Below are positions 21,660 to 33,177 of a stretch of 64,000 nucleotides of DNA, one piece after another. The notes beneath the pieces are model-generated. The model did no database searches, was not told where the DNA came from, and saw only the letters and a list, made by a program, of their open reading frames with translations. Origin of the DNA: Ophioderma brevispina (Eukaryota > Echinodermata > Ophiuroidea > Amphilepidida > Ophiodermatidae). The stretch covers positions 1-64,000 of the forward strand of contig JAMKCH010079288.1 in NCBI GenBank assembly GCA_023653785.1, given 5' to 3'. The first letter of the stretch is position 1, and the number at the start of each line of letters is the position of its first letter. Position numbers and translations under genes: made by a program.

Positions 21660-24600
21660 ATAAGATAACTCAATTATTACATCTATTACGAAATAGTAAG
21701 TTAAAAACAAAATAACAACAACAATACAGAACAACAACAAAAAAATTGACAAGAAGGACAGAGACCTGTTCAACATGTTTGCTAAGGTATGCAATTATTT
21801 GCTTTGAGGAAGCAGAGATATAACTAGAGGGTGAGAATAAAGGCAGTGAGGATAGCACTAAGATACCTCATCCAGTGAGATGACAATAAGTCTGGGGAGT
21901 ACTAATTAAGAATGTACTGGTTGATAAATGTTTCCTATTCTTCATTGATCTTTAAATGGTAATTTTGTTTGTATTGTTGTGATAGATTCTGGGAGATCAT
22001 TCCAAAGTTTTGCGCGGTGATACTTGAATAAAGTGCTTTTCAAAAGGAAGATTTTGGGAGGGGAATGAAGTTTTGTCGGCTTTGTCTGTGTGTTTTAGCT
22101 GTGGATTTGTCTGTTTGATAAAGTAATTAACTGAAGTTCGAGGTAAATGATTGTTGTGATATTCAAACATGACTAGCGCAGTTTGAAGTTGGTTGATGTG
22201 CTCCTATTTGAGTGTTTTCATTGAGTGGAATAATGGTAAAGTGTGAGTTCTGGGGGTGAGATTGTGATAGATAGGCGAATGGCCCATTTCTGTGTGGCTG
22301 TTTAGTTTTGGTGAGTCGTGTGTGATCGTTGGGGCCCAGAGGAATGTTACAGAAACTAGGTATGGAGAACTAATGTGGTTGTATCGTGAGTTTTAAGTGA
22401 TAGTCTGGAAGGGGGGTGTTTTAACTCTGTAGATTGTCCCTATTGCGTAGACGCTTTGGGTAGTGACAGAGTTGATGTTATCATCCTGTAGTTTGCTCAT
22501 CAAGTGTGTGGCCAAGAAATTTGGTTGAGTGTACCTGGGAGATTGTCTGTTGATCTATTGTTAAATGTTTTGATGTTGATTTGTGTTGTGTGTAGAGAAA
22601 AAGCATGACATAGTTACGTTTTGGAAACAGTAATAGAAAGTTTGTTTAGCCCGAACCATTCATGGTTTTTTGCTAGTTCTGATCTTGTTGGTTGAAAAGT
22701 GCATTAATGTTAGGGTTTGAGAGAAAGATGTTTGTGTCATCTGCAAATAAAATTAGTTTTAGTGTGTTTAGAGAGGTGTGGTAATGTCATTCATGTAAAT
22801 GATGAAGAGTAGGGGTCCAAGGGTTGAGCCTTGTGGACGCCAACTGTGGATTATTTTTGATTGATGTGCGGTGGAGTGTATTATAGCTGATTGTGAACGT
22901 TTAGTTAGGTTAACTCTGAACGCTCCAAGGGCTACTCCACGGACACCGTAATGATAAGCTTGTGAATAATAATGTGGGGTCAATGGCGTTCCGAAAGCCT
23001 TGGAGAGATCCAGGAATACCCCCATGGGGTGGAGTTTAATTTTTAATGCAAGGTTGAGGTTTGTTGTTAGTTCAAGCAGCGTGCCATGTAAGTTTGGCGT
23101 TTGGTGGGCCTGAAACCGTATTGTTCTCATCGACAAGAAGGCTTGCTTAGTGAAGAATGTAGACGACGTGTGTACAGGATTTTTTCAAGTAGTTTTTGAA
23201 AAGATTGAAGAACAGACATGGGCCTGTAATTTGTAATGATTTATGTGTGCGTCTTTGTTTTTGTAAATAGGAAGACTTTTGGCTGATTTGGAGGTGATCT
23301 GGGAAAATACCGGTGAGAAGTGATTGGGTTAAATATGTGCATCAGAGGCGTATTAATGTTATCATATGATTTGTTCCAATCCCAGGATCTATATCTTGTC
23401 GGTACCCCCACCCCGTACTTTTACCAGGTTTCAGTAAGTGGCGAAGTTGTGCATTTCTACTACAGTAACTGGATTCAGGGAAATTGAGGTGAAATGTGTT
23501 TTTTTTTGAAGATAATTGTTAAATGATTATTGGAAGATGGAATTTTGTTAGCCAAGATTTTGCCCAGGTAGTGAAGTGAAATCGTTGAATGCATTAGCTG
23601 TGTCACGCGGTTTCCATTATCTCCTTATTATTATGAGTGAATGGTCAGGGAATTTGGTTTAGTGGATACCTTCCTGCCTAGATGTTGTTGAGGAATTTCA
23701 TGTTTTGGTAAAATCATTTTTGAATTCTGAATTTGTCTGTTTTGTGTTTTTTCTTGGCAATACAATAACTTTGAGTTAATTTGTTTTTTGTATTGTTTTG
23801 TATTGCTTGTTTGGTGTGGTGTGTTTTTTTCTTCATGTACGTTTTGTAGAGGCCGTGCTTGTTTTTGTTGACTGGGAAAATACACTATTGTCATCCGGCT
23901 TGCTTATGGTTTACAAACGTCTTCTTTTGTAAAGGGAATGATCATTGTAATGTTTTGGTATAAGTTGTAATTAATTTTGTTGTACGCTATATTGGGTCAT
24001 TTTCTGTGAGTATTGTCCCAATGATGCAGTGTTGAGTCTACGGTAAATGTGCGAATGTGTGATCTCTGTAAATACGTTTAGTGATTGTAGTTTTTTGGTT
24101 GGCATGCTTATGCTTTAGAGATTGTAAATGAGGAATATTGGAATGATCTGTTAGTTTCAGTGACCAATATCCCCGGTATGAGTATGTGGTCTGGGAGTGG
24201 GTGATAATTTTGTCAATGAGGCGTGGCCGTGTTTTATGCGTAATTCTTGTAGTCCGGGTTAATTTTGGGAGATATAAGAGCTTATGCAATTGATGTGTTG
24301 ATAAAGTCATTAATGTGTGAGTGAGTGGAATAATTGAGACAGATTGATATTAAAGTCACGGACAATAGAGACTCACGGGGGGTTTTTTGGTTTTTTATTT
24401 AGTTCAGTGAGTAGCTGCTCGAAGCTGTTGTTAAAAATTTGGATTGTGTGTTCATCCAGCTGACATAACACTCGCCGTTATGCGTTTTTGGGTCTATTGT
24501 TGGTGTTAATGGTGAGATCAATGAAAGTGGTCAAATTCTGGTCCTGGTGTTGTGTCGATGATTTGTATGAGAGGTGATTTTTAATGTAAGAAGACAAACT

Positions 24601-24880
24601 CCCCTTCCTCGGCCAGTGAGTGGTCCTGGGATGTATGTGGTACCATTAAGTGAGGTGGTGCCTTGGTGTCAGTGAGCCATGTTATTCTGAAAATGCTAAG
24701 ACGGAGATAAGTGGTTTGAGGTGATCAAGTAGTTTAGTGATTTCTTCATTGATTTGTATTACTCTGCGACAGTTGAAATGGAAGATGGGATAATGATTCG
24801 TGCTGGTGGTTTATTAGTTGTTGAAGCTGTCCGTCTGTGTGCTAAGCGGGAATCAGAACCAGTATTGTTTGCAGGTGTGA
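21660..24880 (-). pseudogene. Non-LTR retrotransposon with endonuclease and reverse transcriptase, decayed
   Basis: The - strand order is: a GVCLL/endonuclease segment near 24600, RDFNINL near 24350 (the APE-type GDFN motif), then RPRLIDKIITHS and YWSLKLTDHS (24310-24038). The linker follows (23894-23631), then RT motifs VFLDLSKAF and PQGSTLGPLLFIIYMNDI (23136-22768) and LILFADDTNIFLSN (22760-22715). The tail continues with NHEWFGLNKLSITVSKT, QKWAIRLSIT and FEYHNNHLPR. The motif order and the tail (LQKRAIR-like, FKFHNNLLP-like) fit the jockey/CR1/L2 group. It is broken by many frameshifts and so is inactive. The plus-strand GT-rich look of 22.0-24.9 kb is this element read backward. Confidence 0.8.
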
Positions 24881-24952
24881 TGAAGATGGGTGGTCACTAT
24901 GTTTGAGATGTTATGGGATCTATAAGTAATGGGTTGATGCAAAGGGAGTTAA

Positions 24953-25490
24953 AGCCATTAGACACATTTTTTTGAAGGGGCGCCCCAATTTCAAAAATTT
25001 GGAGATGTTTACATGGTTGCATTAGGTAACTGGCTAGTAAACTAGCTGTGAATGGTTAAGCTCGAAAATGTCTATGTTGTCACAAACGAAGGAATTTTTG
25101 AATAGAATAATTATCGGGGATCCCCGATAATAAGTCAACGGGCTGCTGGAAACGGCCTTCCAATGTGAATAGCCGGTGAATAGCGCCATGTACGTTCTCG
25201 CTCATCCCTTAGTTGTTTTAATATAGTTAGGGCAAGTCAAGTTAGAGGTTATTTTCTCGAGGTGGCACTATTTCATGTGGGAGGACATAAACCTACATTT
25301 CCAGCTCTGCCGTTAAGTCCAATCTGGGATCCCAATCTATTACAAAATCAATTTATTTGTGATAATACGCATTTTTTCGCAATTCTCGTTCGAAGGTATA
25401 GTTTCCTAGCAATTACAACCGTAACTGTTGCAACAATACAAATTTTGAAAATTTGGGAGGCGCCCTTCAAAAAATGTGCCAATATTGACT
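24953..25490 (+). mobile_element. TTAA-flanked MITE, 538 bp, compact form
   Basis: The terminal inverted repeats extend about 45 bp: the left reads ACACATTTTTTTGAAGGGGC-GCC and the right, in reverse complement, reads GCACATTTTTTGAAGGGCGCC. TTAA is present at 24949-24952 and 25491-25494. The halves align to 7171-7497 and 9083-9310. It sits just upstream (5' side) of the - strand retrotransposon. No coding capacity. Confidence 0.75.
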
Positions 25491-25629
25491 TTAAAGTTTG
25501 ATGATGTTAAATCTTAGTGTTGGTGAAAAATTCAATTAGTGATACGCGAAAGTCTTCGTCGTGACGCTGGTGTTGATGGAGTTCGGTATATTGCAGGGCA
25601 TGGGAATTACTGAAAGGGATAAATCAACA

Positions 25630-25725
25630 GGAAAATAATAGCGAGGGAGGGGTTATACGGGAGAGAGAGAATGAGGAGAGAGAAGGAGAAGGCGAGCGAG
25701 AGAGAGAGAGGGGGAGAACTTAGGA
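25630..25725. repeat. GA-rich low-complexity tract
   Basis: Irregular GAGA/GGAGA repeats of about 90 bp. Confidence 0.85.
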
Positions 25726-26558
25726 GGTTGGATGAGATTTGTTGAAGAAGAAATAACGTTAAACATTGTTAATCCAAACAAATTAACCAAACAAATCAGA
25801 CACTTCTTTATTGGATTCCCAAAGAAACTCTATGATTCTAGAGGCGAAATAAACATAAAAAAACACAAAAGTAACAAAAAAAGAAAGAGAACTTCTGATA
25901 AATAGCTACATGGGTCTAATTGGAAATAAAGAAACAGTGGCAGGGCCATACGATCCACGGAGCAGAAATGCAAAACTCAGCAACGTTTCTCTTTTTAGAA
26001 GAGCATGTTTGTGATACCAGGGATCTATTAAAAGCATTCGTATTTGTATATAATTTAGTAGTCGCCATCTTGAATTCAAAATGGCCGCCATTTTCATTAT
26101 ACGTGTCCAAACGGGAAAATTCCGATCTTATAAGCCTAATAGAACGGCATTATAACAAATCAGTGACCAAACTTCACCTGCGCCATCGCTTTGGTTAAAT
26201 TACGGGGCGGATAATAAAGACATGGCATTGCGCTGCTCTTGGGCTGGAGCTGTTTCATATTTTAGTTAAATCTGAAGTTTGTAACAATTGAGTGCTTAAT
26301 GATATTGAATACTTCCAAGTAAGTACTTATTTTTAAGCCACCTTATTTAGCTTGGTGTGATCAGATTTATGAGTAAATAAGGACACGAAGCCGTAGGGGT
26401 GGAGCAATGGGACACAAAGTTTATGGGCGAAAACAAGGTCTTCGATCTACCTTTCAGCGTACTTAAAAAACTTTTTCCGAGAGGCATACTGCAAAGACTT
26501 CGATCTACTGTAAGCCAGAAGCTGTCCGATTTAATTTATGGATATCATTCAGTGACCA

Positions 26559-26972
26559 TCATGGACCAGATTTGTTAAGGGAGATGATTATAATGCCCTC
26601 TATAGGGCTAGGTGCCTTGCCTTGCTCAAGGGATTTCCACTTTTGTTGTCGGTCCTCATCAACAAAACTGTCATAACACATGATCTTGACTTGCACGAAA
26701 GAGCAAGAAACTGCAATCATCCAAACAGGAAATACCAACGGGCTTTGAGTGAGTCCATGCTTGTTTTGCTTCACTTCAGCTATCGCAAATATCTTGAATC
26801 CATAAGCACTGAAGCGGGTCTTTATTCGCCAATCACCATCGAAAAAACGTGTGGTGTAGAGTACCATGTAACCAATACCATGATGTGCTATGACCTCTTC
26901 TTGAAGTAACTGTGCAGCTAGAAAACTTTGTATTCCAAATGTCACGAACTCCACAATAGGCGCGCGCTTCAT
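26559..26972 (-). CDS. Unrecognised 137-codon reading frame
   Basis: This is one of the longest uninterrupted frames outside the NLR and Gln-rich exons. Its product begins MKRAPIVEFVTFGIQSF and includes GDWRIKTRFSAYGFKIFAIA. A 95-codon frame overlaps it on the + strand (26622-26909). I recognise no domain in either and see no clear splice sites. Chance openness or a piece of an old transposon are both possible. Confidence 0.2.
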   Translation of the reverse strand: MKRAPIVEFVTFGIQSFLAAQLLQEEVIAHHGIGYMVLYTTRFFDGDWRIKTRFSAYGFKIFAIAEVKQNKHGLTQSPLVFPVWMIAVSCSFVQVKIMCYDSFVDEDRQQKWKSLEQGKAPSPIEGIIIISLNKSGP

Positions 26973-27490
26973 ATGAGACAGATATGTTGATTATTAGTAT
27001 ATTGAGGGTCTTTGAGAGGTAAAGTAAAATATTCAGAGACCAGATCCGAGCAGCATGGTCAAGAAATTCCGCCCCCGATGGCAAAAGATTCTCGGTTTAG
27101 AAGCAGGTATAGAGTCTACTTTGATTCCAGCAAGTAGGACAGGGAGATGGAGCTGGTCTCGGTGCCCTTGGGGAGAAAGTCAAATCACTACTTTGCTCCT
27201 GATCTCTACAACTATGCTCGACTTGTACAATTGTCCTTGCCCAAATAAAGATGTTTAAGTGGACTGACCAAGAAAAGAAACTGGGGAAGCTCTAAAATCT
27301 GGTGATTTCATGGTGACTAAGTCAGGCATGCCATTCACAAATTGTTTGTGGGACCAAACATTGGAACAGATTATCAGAGTTTTCTGTTATCCACAGATAC
27401 ACTTCTAGTGCACGTCCTTTTGTGTTATATATGGTTTCCCGTGAGTATCTACTACGAATCGGGTTCGAGAAGGCTACGGGGGCGTTATTT

Positions 27491-27514
27491 AATAACAGCT
27501 CTAGAGCTGTTATT
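27491..27514. repeat. Perfect 24 bp palindrome
   Basis: AATAACAGCTCT/AGAGCTGTTATT is fully self-complementary with no spacer. Function unknown. Confidence 0.9.
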
Positions 27515-28613
27515 TAAAATGCACATCGGAAGCGGGGTCACAACTAAACAGCGGGTCACGGGTAAGGTTCTCGGAAATACATGTCCTGCCCATTATATAC
27601 CAGCGGCGCGATTGTATATATACTGATGGCAACTTAAGATACAAATGCTATGGTCGTCAAAACTTGCAACCTATGTATGTTAGAAAACATTGAGCGGAGT
27701 GCACCTGTAAATAAACTTTAAAATTGATTGCTATTTACAATCAAACATTTTCTCATAAAATGGACAGAAACAATTTTATTATTTTTACACAACAGCAAAA
27801 TATATGAGATAATTCAGATATGTGATTTTCATACTGTCATTTTAAAATGTGTATGCCGAAGGCAATTCCTTTAGGGTAATGCAAAAAGACAAAAATTAAA
27901 ACAAAATAACAAAACAACTACTCTGAACATTAGAGTTGAACAAACACTGGGTTAATATAGAGGTACCCCCCACCCAAAAAAAACCGTACTAAGTCAGCTT
28001 CAAACTCTGTATCAAGCTTGCAGAAGTCCCCATCCGACGCCGTCATTTCCTTTGAAAATCAAATGCTGCTTACACAAATGGTCGACATCCACAATACACA
28101 GAAAGAAAGTCATACTTTAGAAATATACTATAACAGTGACGGTCACCAGATAAAGATTGGTTATTTTGTTTTCTTCATCTTCAACCCTATGCAATTGCAC
28201 TCAAACACTGATAACTATTTGGATTTCTGCACGAAAATAATCAATATGTTAAGGATGATAGGGTTAATAGTCTTTATTCGGATAGGCTTTTGGTTGATTT
28301 AGTTCATTCAAATTTAACTCCAAGGATAAAATTAAATACATGAATATTTGCTTCTTATTTAGCAAAGCACTAATAAATTAACGATTGGCAAAGTAGCTTT
28401 AATACTTAATAGCTTTAGTCCCTCGAAGGTTAATGGCCAAGAGCAATCAATACAACCCATTGGAATTGGGGAACGCTCGTCAATAAACGGTGACAAGGAC
28501 AGTGTTTTTTAAATAGGTTAAATTAAATGCGACAAAAATTATTTCGTTATCAATCCAACTTTAGCATGTTTTAACCAAAAATATTGTTGAAAATGTTATT
28601 TTATATTATACTC

Positions 28614-28802
28614 TAAGTGTATGCAATATAATCAATTGTGCTATGATGGCGTTCGTACAAAATAACAAGCTTTCGCGCTGGACTTGGTGAACATCGGTCT
28701 CGCGGCCTGCGGGCGCTCGACCGATATTAACCAGTCAAGCGCTCAAGCTGGTTATGTTCACGAACGCCATCTACGCTCATTGATTATCTATATCATCACT
28801 CT
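28614..28802. mobile_element. ~190 bp near-perfect fold-back hairpin (palindromic MITE)
   Basis: The two halves are inverted copies about a centre near 28708. The left half reads AGTGTATGCAATATAATCAA, then GATGGCGTTCGT, AACAAGC, TTGGTGAACATCGGTCTCG. The right half is the reverse complement with a few differences, ending GAACGCCATC, TTGATTATC and ATCACTC. There is almost no loop. No protein frame spans it. The hairpin could be a snap-back MITE. It resembles no other repeat in the window. Confidence 0.75.
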
Positions 28803-28944
28803 TCTTCCTCCGATGCCTTCTTCTAATCCCAATGACAAGAGTATTTTGTCTGTGTCTTGATGAGTCCAACAGGGAACCACCAAGTGACTCTCAGGTAGAC
28901 TTTTAAACACCGGCTGATACATCAAGCGGGTTGGAGAATACAAT

Positions 28945-30001
28945 ATGGTGCATTATAGACGCCATGGCAGTGTTCGAGTTATCAATAAAGTTCAACAATG
29001 GTACATGCTCTTATTTGACAACCCATTGTTTGAAGCATCCATAAGATTGTATCCAGGTATGATGAAGGATGGATATATTCGACAGAATAATATTGACAAT
29101 CACTTAAAGCTCCGAACACAGGGCAAAAGGTCTGCTGGCAGCAATCCGGTCAGGTGACATTAGAGTTTCGACTAATATCAAATTTGTACCACTGAAAACT
29201 CTGCTGTCTCATATTGAAACAAAGTCTCAACAGACAGCTTACGTGGGGAAAGATCTACTCCTGAATATGAAGATAGCAGGAAGAGCTTAGTTGGCATCCT
29301 AACGTATTCCAACAACCCAGGTGTGTATGGCTCCGATATTGGTGAGCACTCAATGAGGAGGCAGGCATCTTGATCACAATGAATGTTACTTGATGCGTAC
29401 GAGAATGACGGAACCTCAGGGTATAGATGTATATTGCCAGACACTGATGTCTTAATTTTACCTCATGGATGTTGTGTTCAACCAAAAAGCCTCCAGGAAG
29501 ATTCACTTTCACCGGAAAAGGAAAAGTGAAGTGAACAGTTGACATACGTGCAAGGTGTGAAGAAGTTGGAAGCGAAAAAAAAGGTCTACTAGGTCTGACA
29601 CGCTTTTAGAGGTACTGCTTGGGGAGGAAAATTTGCTGTAATATCTAAGAGTAGGTGGATAAAGCCTAGATTCAAACTGTAACCGCAATGGGTGTACTCT
29701 AGAAATTTCGTCAGCTAGTTTCAACCTAGACAGCATGTTAAATGTCTTGAAACCTTTTTGTGCATGGTGTATGTTCAGAACAGCCAAAATGCAACCATTT
29801 GCCAAGAATAGTGCTCGTAAATGCAGTGATTTGGTAAACAATTACAACCCCAAACCAATCCAGAAGGCTATTCATGACTCATCTCATCATCAATCTGTCG
29901 TCCGTAGGACGGAACGTCGAAAGCAGCGGAGACAAATTTGTACCAGGTTGCCTTATTCTTATGAGTTGCTGGATTTCATGCATACAATCCAATATCTTTA
30001 A
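28945..30001. other. Several unrecognised short frames
   Basis: Frames of 70 codons (28945-29157, +), 96 codons (29255-29545, -), 110 codons (29509-29841, -) and 88 codons (29735-30001, +, basic C-terminus RRTERRKQRRQ) occur close together and partly overlap. None shows a domain I know or convincing splice junctions. A decayed transposon is possible. Confidence 0.25.
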
Positions 30002-30689
30002 AGGGGGGCAATGACATCAGGATAATAAGTGTCTGCCACGGCCAACTTTTCTTCCTCCAGGTGGTGTCCCAGAAAATCGGTGAGAGATAGGGTTGTCAGT
30101 TGTCCGCAGCAGTGCCTTCAAACTGGAGACGTCTCTTTTAATGGTTTTGATTAGGAGTGGTTAGAGCTCATATACCTATTGTGATCTCTACAACTGATGT
30201 TAAGTACTCTTCTAAGAAGTTGCATATAAAGACATTGATCTGTCCTCAGATTGGGTAATTGTCCAAGTCTCAGCTATATAGATGAGTATACTCTCTACAA
30301 ATGCCCTGAAGTACTGTGTAACCCATGTAGTCATGTAAGCCTCTAATGGAATTCAATAGCAATTTTTTCTTGTGAGGAATGCAAAAAAAACATCCTCTTC
30401 GCAATTTTTTGTAAATTGCAGGATAAACGTTTTTGGTCTACTAAAAGAGGTGAGTAACATGAGAGTATTAACTTCTTTGCTTCCCGAAAATTATATTAAT
30501 GCTACACGTCAATAAAACTTTAAGAAATAAGCAGTATGGTGAAATAATCTTCATGTACTGAAAGGACAATCCAAGATACAATTCAAGTATTTCAAGGATA
30601 GTGTTTAAAAACAGTAGACATCTGTAATTTATATTACTGTATTAGGTACATGTTCATTGACATTACACATATAAGAAAAACATAAAAAT

Positions 30690-31190
30690 GTTAGTGGCGC
30701 CATTTTGAAATCTTCCAGTGGTGGCTGAGTTTGAATAATAGGCAGGCAGTGATTTGGAATTATCAGCATAGTACATGCAATGCTCCATTTTAGATGCTTT
30801 ATTACTGGGATGCTTGGATTTGAAAAAACAAGGTATAATATGGTGGCCATTTTGAAATCCAAGATGGCAAGCTAAATTGATACAGTAAGCAGTTGCTGTT
30901 AATGGCATCCATAATATCACAAACATGGGTATTGCCACCAGTTTTAATCTTCCAGGTTGCTCACACGCCAAGAAATAGGACCACAACATAATTAAAAATG
31001 GCGGCTTTGAAATCCAAGATGCAGCCAAACCAAATCATACAAGAAAGACGGTGCTTTCAATGGAATCCCTGGTATCACAACATGGTATTGCCACCATTTT
31101 TACTCCTCTAAGTTGTTCCTAAGCCGAGATATAGGACAAAAAAATAATGAAAAGGGCGCCATTTTGAAATCCAAAATGGCGATTGAAGGC
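30690..31190. repeat. Degenerate ~150 bp tandem repeat with GCCATTTTGAAATCCAAGATGGC
   Basis: GGCGCCATTTTGAAAT recurs near 30695, 30842, 30999 (as GGCGGCTTTGAAAT) and 31156, spaced 147-157 bp. Further shared blocks are AATCACAAACATGGGTATTG and CACCA-TTTT. The CCAAGATGGC core is the one seen in the fold-back arms at 17.3-17.9 kb. Confidence 0.7.
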
Positions 31191-31199
31191 GTGGTTGAA

Positions 31200-32275
31200 A
31201 AACATGGCACCTAAGATTTTGAAATTCAGCACCCCAAAATTAACAAAGTAAGCTAATAAAATCAATGTTGCCCACAAAAATCCACGGGAAAACATAACAA
31301 ACATGTATATCAGTAATAAACTGGCAAGAAACCAATTCTACTCCTAGTATGCAGATTTCCGGTGTTGAATAGTGCAAGTCTGCTAAAATTGGCAACTTCA
31401 CCCACAAACTTTCAACAGACACATGGAAATCAAGATTTAAGTCAGCTCTTTATTAAAATAAATTTGTTGTTTTTTGTTAAAACGGGACCATATCATATTT
31501 TAAGATAAATAAAGTCAACACTGCTTTCTTCTTCCATCATGAACAGAAAATGTATGTCCCTTCAAATACTAAAAATGGTGAGTGCCGGTCAGTGTGTGAC
31601 AGTCATTATTATTAACTCTGAAAGAAGAAAGATCTAAACCAATTTATTTGTATAACGGAGGGACTTATACCACTGGTTTTGACATGAAATTAAATGAACA
31701 TTACTGAGACAGTGGTTTTCTAGTAAAAACACTTATTTGTGTCATTTTGGGCATGTGTGTGACATACAAAGTCATAAAATTTTGTTAATGACTTGTCTAT
31801 TTCCTAAAATTTGTATTTTTTTCAAAATTAATTTGAAAAATTATTTTAATTTTTGAGTTTTTAATTTTTTGCAGTATTTTCAAAACAAGACCTAATAGTA
31901 TTCATTATAAAAATAAAGAAGCAAAAAATGGTGTAATAATCTCCTTTTATCCAAAATATGAACACGTTTTTATGGCAAATGAGGGTGTTGAGTTGAACAT
32001 ATTGTTTAAAAATGTCACGCAAGGAAACACTTGGAATGATGGTTAACATGATAATGTAAAGAAAATTGGCAATACCATTACTTCATTTTATCAAAAGGTT
32101 TATTTTTTGAAGAATGGCCAAAAGTGTCTCATTGCCCTAATGATATTATGTTTGAAATTTGTACTTAATGCATAGGCATTTAAGTCCCCGAGGAATTATT
32201 ACATCCGTGTCATAAAAGCGATCAGTATTTGTACAAAAGGTCCGAAAAAAGTACGAAAAAATTTATGTTGATCGG
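31200..32275. other. AT-rich stretch, nothing recognised
   Basis: Only short chance frames. No inverted or tandem structure stood out. Confidence 0.4.
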
Positions 32276-32778
32276 GAGGCGATTTGTGTGGAGGGTTAGA
32301 AAGTGACTACCTGAATTATATTTTACTGCCTAATCACAAAGCTGCGTGGATTCATGGCCAAGTTGATTAAGGCACCATTTTTGTAAGCCTTAATAATGTA
32401 AGGCAACTGTGTGGAGGGATAAAGAGTGAGTGACTATCTAAATTTCACATTTTAACCTTCCTAATCAAAAAGCTAATGTGGATTCATGGCCAAGTGGCTA
32501 AGGCACAGTTCTTGTAAGCCCTAGTACTGTAAAGCAACTTGGTGGAGGAATCGAGAGTGATACCTAAATTCAAATTTTAAACTTCCTAATCACAAAGCTG
32601 CTGTGGATTCATGGCCAAGTTGATTAAGCAACAGTTCGTGGAAGCCTCGTACGTAAGCAACTTGTGTGGAGGGATAGCGAGTGAGTGATATCAAATTTCA
32701 CATTTTACCTGCCTAATCACAAAGCTGCTATGGATTCATGGCCAAGTTGATTAAGGCACAGTTCTTGTAAGCCTGGAT
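32276..32778 (+). repeat. Second tandem array of the ~135 bp monomer (about 4 copies)
   Basis: Same monomer as at 11575-13794, with GATTCATGGCCAAG near 32349, 32481, 32608 and 32731, and GTGTGGAGGGATA in each unit. It lies 19 kb from the first array in the same orientation. The period is about 122-132 bp. Confidence 0.85.
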
Positions 32779-32870
32779 TTTATTACTTACAAAGGTTACT
32801 CTCCCATTTGTCTCTTTTGAATTAAACTGATTGCAAGATTTGAAAGGTAAAAAAAATATTTTTTTCACAG

Positions 32871-33144
32871 AGAGAAATATTAAAAGAGCTGGTCAGAAAG
32901 AGAATTACAACGGGGTGGAAGGGATACCAAAAGAAAGTCAGAAGCATTACCAAAATAAAGTCAAGCACAGAACCGAAAAAACCAGGTGATGAGGTTGCAT
33001 TTGGTGCTGATGATGATTCAGATGACTCAATCTTAGACTAAGTGATATGGGTCATCTAAAATCTGATTCAGAAGAGGCAGATGCTGCTGAGGATTCAGAT
33101 GTCTCAGTAGTCTCCTTATCTCTGACTCTGATGAGGAGTATGAG
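32871..33144 (+). CDS. Internal exon of an unrecognised basic/acidic protein (exon A)
   Basis: The exon lies between a strong acceptor (ATTTTTTTCACAG) and a strong donor (TATGAG|GTAAGA). The product starts REILKELVRKRITTGWKGYQ, is Lys/Arg-rich up to KIKSSTEPKKPGDE, then turns acidic: GADDDSDDSILD, SDSEEADAAEDSDVS and SDSDEEYE. Two one-base indels (near 33040 and 33120) break the frame in the consensus. The Ser-Asp-Glu runs look like CK2-type phosphorylation sites of a nuclear protein. I cannot assign a family. The fold-back element at 33178 begins just inside the following intron. Confidence 0.6.
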
Positions 33145-33177
33145 GTAAGAAATAGGATTGACAAAATATGGATTTGA

